From a virus, in the IMG/VR virus record IMGVR_UViG_3300034073_005158, positions 1-56,906 of that record: a stretch of 56,906 nucleotides of DNA; one strand, written 5' to 3'. The notes beneath the pieces were generated by a model that was not told the origin of the DNA, searched no databases, and worked only from the letters and a program-made list of their open reading frames with translations. Both the position numbers and the translations under genes were made by a program. Positions 52,345 through 56,906 of this stretch are shown here, piece after piece. Position 1 is the stretch's first letter; the number at the start of each line of letters is the position of its first letter.

Positions 52345-52770
52345 CTATTTATTTCCACTAGAACCAAATCCATTTATACCGCGTTCAGAATTGGATAACT
52401 CATCAGTTTCTAGAAAATTAAAATCAAAATGTTGCTCAATAATTAGTTGGGCAATTTTATCTCCATACGTAACGTCGAAAGTATTTTCTTTATCCGTATT
52501 AATTAGTATTACCTTAATTTCTCCGCGATACCCACTATCACAAACCCCAGCCAAAACATCTATACCGTACTTTGCGGCTAATCCTGATCTTGGGGCTATT
52601 CTTCCATAAAAACCAGAAGGTATCTCTACGCATATTCCGGTAGATATAGCAGCTCTAGATTGAGGTGGGATAGATATATTATCAACAGAATACAGATCTG
52701 CGCCAGCATCTGTTGTGTTGTTTTTTTTGGGTATAATTGCTAATTCATGAACCTTTTTTACTTTTATCAT
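52345..52770 (-). CDS. dut: dUTPase (dUTP diphosphatase)
   Basis: 141 residues with the trimeric dUTPase motifs in order: DAGADLYS (21-28), PRSGLA (60-65), GVCDSGYRGEIK, and the glycine-rich C-terminal ERGINGFGSSG (129-139). It hydrolyses dUTP to dUMP and pyrophosphate, keeping uracil out of DNA and supplying dUMP. It lies 2 bases after nrdA in the dNTP-supply operon. Length is normal for the family. Confidence 0.95.
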   Translation of the reverse strand: MIKVKKVHELAIIPKKNNTTDAGADLYSVDNISIPPQSRAAISTGICVEIPSGFYGRIAPRSGLAAKYGIDVLAGVCDSGYRGEIKVILINTDKENTFDVTYGDKIAQLIIEQHFDFNFLETDELSNSERGINGFGSSGNK

Positions 52771-52772
52771 AT

Positions 52773-54425
52773 TTAACTCTCACAGTTTGAACAGGACATT
52801 ATATTTCTTGCTAATTCTTGCGCTGGATTGGCGCTTCTCTGATAATAGAATGTTTTTATACCCATCTTCCATCCATCTATTAATAGATCGCTGACCTGTT
52901 TTGGTGGTGTATTAGGACCAACCATGATATTAAGAGACTGAGACTGATCGATATATTTTTGTCTATTAGATGCTTGTATAATAATATCTTTTTGACTAAT
53001 TTCACCAAAAGTTTTAAAGACATCTTTTTCTTCTTTGGTTAGAAAGTCTAAGTGCTGAACAGATCCTCCTTTAATAAGGATACTTTTCCATGTTTCATCG
53101 TCGTTTCTATGATATTTTTTTAGTATTTCTTTTAGGTGTGGGTTTTTGTATGTGAATTTACCTTTGGCTAAATTTTTAACGAAGTAATTACTATTAAGTG
53201 GCTCTATGCTAGGACTAACTTGGCCTAAAATAAAACTACTGCTAGTGGTTGGGGCTATAGCTAAAGTGGTTACATTTCTACGACCATAGCCTTCTAGTAT
53301 GGGAGCCTCGCCAAAAAGCTCTGCGAGCTTGGTGGTAGCCGTATCTGCTCTATCTCTAATAGTTTTCCAAATTTCGTTATTGATAGATTTTGAAACAACG
53401 CTTTCAAATGCAATCATTTTGCTCTGCAAATAAGAGTGCCATCCAAGTACTCCCATACCAAGAGCCCTTTGGTTTAGCGCAAAGCTGCGAGCACCTTTCA
53501 TGAATTTAATATGTTGTGTTTTTTCAATAAACTCTTGGTTCACACTATCTAGAAAATAAATAAGAGTTTCTATAGCATCTGTTTTTACTATTTCGTCCCA
53601 ATGCAACAAATTTAGAGAAGATAAAACACAAACGAAGCTATTATTTTCATCAGAATGTAGGCATATTTCTGAGCATAAATTAGATGCTTGTATCTTTAGC
53701 TGTTTGTCTCGATAGGCTTTTGGCGCATTATTGTTAATTGTATCGGTAAAAAAAATGTACGGATAACCGCTCTCAAATCTTTTTTGAATAATTTTTGCCC
53801 ATATTTTTCTTTTTTGCTTGTCTCCATCTATCATACTATTCATCCACTCATCGCCTATACACACCCCCAAACTCATATTCTGAATAGGGTGTCCTTCATT
53901 TCTGATTTGTAAAAACTCTTCTATGTCTGGATGCTCAACAGGCAAATAGGCAGCAAAGCTACCTCTACGCGCTGATCCCTGACTTATTACGTCTGCAACC
54001 TTGTCAAACATTTCCATAAAGTGGACAGGGCCACTGCTCTCTCCACCAACACTAATGGCCGCTCCTCTTTCTCTTAGAGAGCCGAAGTATCCACTTGTGC
54101 CGCCACCCATTTTGCTCATCATACCAACTTCTGCAACCTTATATAAAATACTTGTTATTGTATCGTCTATATAGCTGCCGAAACAGCTCACCGGCAAGCC
54201 TCTTGTGTTACCAAAATTATTCCATACGGGAGTAGAAAGAGAATAGTATCCTAGGCTCATATAATGTTCAAATTTTTCTGCAAAACCTGATATACTTAAG
54301 ATTTTTTCAGAGTTCAGAGAGATTTGCTTAATTCTTTCTTCTGGTGTTTGACCATTTTGTAGATAGCCTCGTTCTAAAAATAGTCTACTATGAGAATTTA
54401 ACCAATAATACGGCTTAGTTGTCAT
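52773..54425 (-). CDS. nrdA: Ribonucleotide reductase large subunit, compact form
   Basis: 550 residues, much shorter than bacterial NrdA (about 750), because the N-terminal ATP-cone is absent. Active-site residues are present: C81 (PVSCFG) and C266 (SFVCVLSSLNL) as the redox pair, and N249, C251 and E253 in SNLCSEICLH. The C-terminal tail ends CSNCES, the shuttle cysteines. FYYQRSANPAQ carries the tyrosine pair of radical transfer. It reduces NDPs to dNDPs with NrdB. Without the ATP-cone, dATP inhibition of overall activity is probably lacking. Confidence 0.93.
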   Translation of the reverse strand: MTTKPYYWLNSHSRLFLERGYLQNGQTPEERIKQISLNSEKILSISGFAEKFEHYMSLGYYSLSTPVWNNFGNTRGLPVSCFGSYIDDTITSILYKVAEVGMMSKMGGGTSGYFGSLRERGAAISVGGESSGPVHFMEMFDKVADVISQGSARRGSFAAYLPVEHPDIEEFLQIRNEGHPIQNMSLGVCIGDEWMNSMIDGDKQKRKIWAKIIQKRFESGYPYIFFTDTINNNAPKAYRDKQLKIQASNLCSEICLHSDENNSFVCVLSSLNLLHWDEIVKTDAIETLIYFLDSVNQEFIEKTQHIKFMKGARSFALNQRALGMGVLGWHSYLQSKMIAFESVVSKSINNEIWKTIRDRADTATTKLAELFGEAPILEGYGRRNVTTLAIAPTTSSSFILGQVSPSIEPLNSNYFVKNLAKGKFTYKNPHLKEILKKYHRNDDETWKSILIKGGSVQHLDFLTKEEKDVFKTFGEISQKDIIIQASNRQKYIDQSQSLNIMVGPNTPPKQVSDLLIDGWKMGIKTFYYQRSANPAQELARNIMSCSNCES

Positions 54426-54460
54426 GTATTTATATATCCTGTGTCTTTTCCTAGTAATGA

Positions 54461-55432
54461 TTAAAACAAGGCTTCTGCGTCGAAAGACAAAGCCTTTTTG
54501 GCATATTCCACCGGTCTGGAATGAAAGAAATCAGTCATGTTATTACCAAGTATTTGTTCATCAAACCAAACAGTTTTAGATAAAAGGTCATTATCTACAT
54601 CAAATATTTTATCGTATCCAATTTGGCTCAAGGATTCATTGAGTCTATTTTTTATGAACTCTTTTAAGATATCTGAATTGAGGTATTCATCACCATATCC
54701 GTTAATTATCCAATCAATAATCTCACACTCATATTTTACGGCTTGTTGAGATTCAAGCAGTATAATTTTTTCCAAATCGTCATCGAATAATTCGGGATAT
54801 TCTAGCCTTATGGTATTAATTAATTTTATTCCTATCATAGCATGTAGGTTTTCTTCTCTACTAGTATATTCTACTTGCTTATTAGTGTCCTTAAGCATGT
54901 TCTTGAACCTGCCAAAAAAACTTATGGTATAAAACTGAGAAAATAGGGCTATGTTTTCAACAAACAAAGTAAACAATATTAAGGAATAAACAAATTGTTT
55001 TTTGCTATCATCAGAAAATTTTCTAAGATGTTTTCGCAAATAATTTACGCGACTCTTAATAATATCTAGCTGAAGAATTTTTTCAAAATTATCATCTATA
55101 CCAAGTACCTCCAACAGTCTCTCATAAGCATCACCGTGTATAACCTCCACATGAGCCATAGTATAGCCTAGATCGTTTAGTGATGGATGAGGTAGATTTT
55201 CGCCTAATTTTGCCCAGAATTTTTTTACACTAATCTCTAGTTGTCCTATAGTAGACAATGCCCGTATAACTATCTCCTGCTCCTGATCTGTTAAATTAAC
55301 TAAAAAATCTTGCACATCACTTTGAAAATTAAACTCTCTATGGGTCCAGAAGCCATTGTGCATAGCTTCAATAAAGTCTTGTGTCCAAGGATACAGGTCT
55401 GGTTTTCTGGCAATTTGTTCACTGAATATCAT
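54461..55432 (-). CDS. nrdB: Ribonucleotide reductase small subunit
   Basis: 323 residues from the ATG at 55432, which has GGAG 6 bases upstream. An ATG four codons earlier (55444) is also possible but has no ribosome site. MIFSEQIARKPDLYPWTQDF is a familiar NrdB start. Metal ligands can be placed at E66, E96, H99, E159, E194 and H197, with the radical Tyr at 103 (EVIHGDAY). The first ligand is Glu rather than the Asp of E. coli NrdB. It makes the tyrosyl radical used by NrdA, encoded 35 bases downstream. Confidence 0.92.
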   Translation of the reverse strand: MIFSEQIARKPDLYPWTQDFIEAMHNGFWTHREFNFQSDVQDFLVNLTDQEQEIVIRALSTIGQLEISVKKFWAKLGENLPHPSLNDLGYTMAHVEVIHGDAYERLLEVLGIDDNFEKILQLDIIKSRVNYLRKHLRKFSDDSKKQFVYSLILFTLFVENIALFSQFYTISFFGRFKNMLKDTNKQVEYTSREENLHAMIGIKLINTIRLEYPELFDDDLEKIILLESQQAVKYECEIIDWIINGYGDEYLNSDILKEFIKNRLNESLSQIGYDKIFDVDNDLLSKTVWFDEQILGNNMTDFFHSRPVEYAKKALSFDAEALF

Positions 55433-55443
55433 ATTAAACTCCA

Positions 55444-55581
55444 TTATTTATTGACAATATTTGCTATCAGGCCTACAACTACCATGCTCACAAATTCTGG
55501 ACCAACAGTATCAAAATCAGCCATGAAATTAAATCGCATATAGTAATTGACTACCGAAAGCATAAACAGGGTATTCATCAT
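55444..55581 (-). CDS. Small hydrophobic protein between dCMP deaminase and nrdB
   Basis: A 45-residue ORF fills the gap between two well-defined genes. Its ATG (55581) overlaps the deaminase stop as ATGA, and its TAA (55444-55446) overlaps the upstream nrdB ATG as TAATG. The protein is hydrophobic at both ends (NTLFMLSVV near the start, VSMVVVGLIANIV near the end) with FDTVGPE between, so a membrane-associated peptide is possible. The family is not recognised. The exact fit between neighbours is the main evidence that it is translated. Confidence 0.6.
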   Translation of the reverse strand: MMNTLFMLSVVNYYMRFNFMADFDTVGPEFVSMVVVGLIANIVNK

Positions 55582-56054
55582 ACTACACCACATAATTGTC
55601 TCAGCCAAGACAGATTGGGTTTAACATAATATATTTTTATATTGCTCATTTTTACAAAAGTATCAAAGTTTTTTTTGGAGTGCTCGTCAAATAATTTCGT
55701 TCCATGATCATCAGCCATGTAAACTGTATCAATACCCTCCTGGTAAAGAGATATTATACAGTCGTTGCAGCACTGACCGGTGACATATGCTGTTCCGCCG
55801 TCAGGTCTGACAACACAATTTGCTAAAGCGTTTTTTTCACTATGAACCATCCATGCGTACTTATCTGGTCTATTTTTAGGTAGTAAATCATCCTTTAGTC
55901 CTTTGGGAAATCCGTTATATCCAACTCCAAGAATCCTATTATTTTTATCTGTAATCACACAACCATGTTTGGTGTGTATGTCGTGGCTGCGTAATGATAT
56001 TACTTTAGCCAATCCAAGAAAATAATCAGTCCACTCTGGTCTAGTAGTGCTCAT
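55578..56054 (-). CDS. dCMP deaminase
   Basis: 158 residues. The zinc-dependent deaminase motifs are H71-S-E73 (MVHSEKNALANC) and CCNDC with C96 and C99. MSTTRPEWTDYFLGLA is the usual opening of ComEB-like dCMP deaminases. It converts dCMP to dUMP, the thymidylate precursor, and so joins dut and the reductase in one pathway. No thymidylate synthase gene is in this window. It is the first gene after a consensus promoter and has no Shine-Dalgarno sequence. Confidence 0.92.
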   Translation of the reverse strand: MSTTRPEWTDYFLGLAKVISLRSHDIHTKHGCVITDKNNRILGVGYNGFPKGLKDDLLPKNRPDKYAWMVHSEKNALANCVVRPDGGTAYVTGQCCNDCIISLYQEGIDTVYMADDHGTKLFDEHSKKNFDTFVKMSNIKIYYVKPNLSWLRQLCGVV

Positions 56055-56061
56055 AGATCAT

Positions 56062-56089
56062 ATTATAGTCATTGCGTCGTGTCTGTCAA
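56062..56089 (-). promoter_or_regulatory. Consensus sigma70 promoter of the dNTP operon, apparently leaderless
   Basis: On the - strand TTGACA (56089-56084) and TATAAT (56067-56062) are both perfect consensus hexamers with a 16-base spacer. Only 7 bases separate the -10 box from the deaminase ATG at 56054, so transcription should begin at or next to the start codon. There is no Shine-Dalgarno sequence in between. Confidence 0.8.
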
Positions 56090-56121
56090 TCAGAAATTTA
56101 AGGTCTTGCAGCAACTTGGTG

Positions 56122-56906
56122 CTACTCTGGGCTGTTGAACTGTTCTATATTTATGTTTTTGTATTTTTTCATAAATATTTGTTTATTTATAACTTGGTAG
56201 GTCTTAGCTCCTAAATTTATATCTGTGCCACTAGACGATCCTTCGTCATGTATAGCTAAACACCTTGGCTCGTACATTGTCTTTAATCCTTTGACATGGG
56301 CTCTGTATTGCCATTCGCTATCTTCATAATACATCTTGCTTAAAGAAGTATCGAGAGCTCCTATATTAGCGATAGCGTCTCTTCTCATATATAGCAAACA
56401 GCCGGAACAATAACCAACAGATCTTCTGATATTACTGTCTGGGTTTTCGTTTGGCGCATATCGAAATAAATTTCTGCCGTTACCGTCGTTATATAATTCT
56501 GCACCAGCCTCAGCTATCGTATTATTTGGATACAAAGTTTTACCTCCAACTGCCGCCACGGTATTTGCCGAATAAGCAGTAGAGTATAAGTGATTGAGCC
56601 AGCAATCAGAAATAATCTCTATGTCATCATTTACTAATACAATATCAGAATGTTTATATTTTTTACTGTTTATTATTTTATTATTTGGAATTATGAAGTA
56701 TTCGTTACTTTTATTTTTGATATAATCAATTTTTTCTGGATATTGTTGTTTAAATTTATGTATTATATTGAATATATTAGTATTATTACTATTATCAGTT
56801 ATTGCTATAGTATAATTAGAATATTTAGTCTTAGATAATATGCTGCTCAGGCATTTTTCCAATTTATCTGTTTGCTTGTAGGCGACTATACTAATTGCTA
56901 TGTGTT
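56122..56906 (-). CDS. GT2 glycosyltransferase (cut by right edge)
   Basis: The frame stays open to the window edge. Sequence before an internal TTG (56862) reads HIAISIVAYKQTDKLEKC, the usual first strand of GT2 enzymes, so the N-terminus lies just outside. Other motifs are ITDNSNN, LVNDDIEI (the acidic nucleotide-sugar site), CSGCLLYMRRDAI, YYEDSEWQYRAHVKG with the catalytic acidic residue, and AIHDEGSS. This is the pattern of rhamnosyltransferase-like GT2 proteins. It lies upstream of the consensus promoter and thus in another transcription unit from the dNTP genes. Confidence 0.75.
   Translation of the reverse strand, partial: HIAISIVAYKQTDKLEKCLSSILSKTKYSNYTIAITDNSNNTNIFNIIHKFKQQYPEKIDYIKNKSNEYFIIPNNKIINSKKYKHSDIVLVNDDIEIISDCWLNHLYSTAYSANTVAAVGGKTLYPNNTIAEAGAELYNDGNGRNLFRYAPNENPDSNIRRSVGYCSGCLLYMRRDAIANIGALDTSLSKMYYEDSEWQYRAHVKGLKTMYEPRCLAIHDEGSSSGTDINLGAKTYQVINKQIFMKKYKNINIEQFNSPE

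Noticed and set aside
52773-54425. Intein or intron in nrdA, a frequent insertion site in phages
   Set aside because: The protein is shorter than usual, with motifs in continuous order and no extra domain.
1-56906. tRNA genes and CRISPR arrays
   Set aside because: No T-loop-like GTTCRANYC context in an intergenic space and no regularly spaced direct repeats were seen. The gaps between genes are too short for either.

Overview
The window looks like the genome of a large tailed double-stranded DNA bacteriophage (Caudoviricetes). It is A+T-rich and almost entirely coding. Many genes overlap by ATGA- or TAATG-type stop/start junctions. It carries giant virion-type proteins next to a self-contained replication and nucleotide-metabolism set. 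I see no ribosomal, tRNA or ordinary bacterial housekeeping genes, and no gene-free stretch longer than about 100 bases. The host cannot be read from the sequence. A sulfatase-modifying-factor-like domain in one tail protein resembles domains I associate with Planctomycetes, but that is only a hint.

Layout. Positions 1-29303 are on the + strand and form a tail/baseplate/adhesion module. In order it holds the C-terminal end of a tape measure protein (cut by the left edge), an 1875-residue fibre-like protein with a rearranged formylglycine-generating-enzyme-like domain and two fibronectin III domains, three beta-rich cysteine-containing tail proteins, a Ser/Thr/Pro-repeat protein, a trypsin-like serine protease, a 711-residue structural protein, a 2077-residue baseplate-hub-like protein, a 2498-residue giant, and a small cysteine-rich protein. 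Positions 29300-56906 are on the - strand. The two gene sets meet tail to tail at 29300-29303 with overlapping stop codons and a hairpin.

Read in the transcription direction (right to left), the - strand holds: a glycosyltransferase cut by the right edge; a consensus promoter; dCMP deaminase; an unlisted 45-residue gene; nrdB; nrdA; dut; phoH; an HNH nuclease; a zinc-ribbon protein; several small unknowns; a RecA-like recombinase with a coupled nuclease; a zinc-ribbon protein; DnaB-like helicase; DnaG-like primase; a deoxynucleotide monophosphate kinase; a RecB/Cas4-like nuclease; and a DNA polymerase III alpha subunit split into two genes, with a 59-residue protein and a DnaQ-like exonuclease encoded between the halves. 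Next come ssb with its own promoter and terminator, and then an extremely A+T-rich block of glycosyltransferase, nucleotidyltransferase and methyltransferase-like genes. A nuclease, a possible annealing protein and a zinc-ribbon protein close the strand.

Together the - strand genes would supply dNTPs (ribonucleotide reductase, dCMP deaminase, dUTPase, dNMP kinase), a replisome (helicase, primase, split polymerase, exonuclease, SSB), recombination (RecA, RecB-like nuclease, possible annealing protein) and sugar transfer to an unknown acceptor. Capsid, portal, terminase, lysis and RNA polymerase genes are not in this window. The most notable points are the split DnaE with the exonuclease inside it, the apparent circular permutation of the FGE-like tail domain, an apparently leaderless consensus promoter, a probable non-AUG start on the RecB-like gene, and the sugar-transfer cluster.
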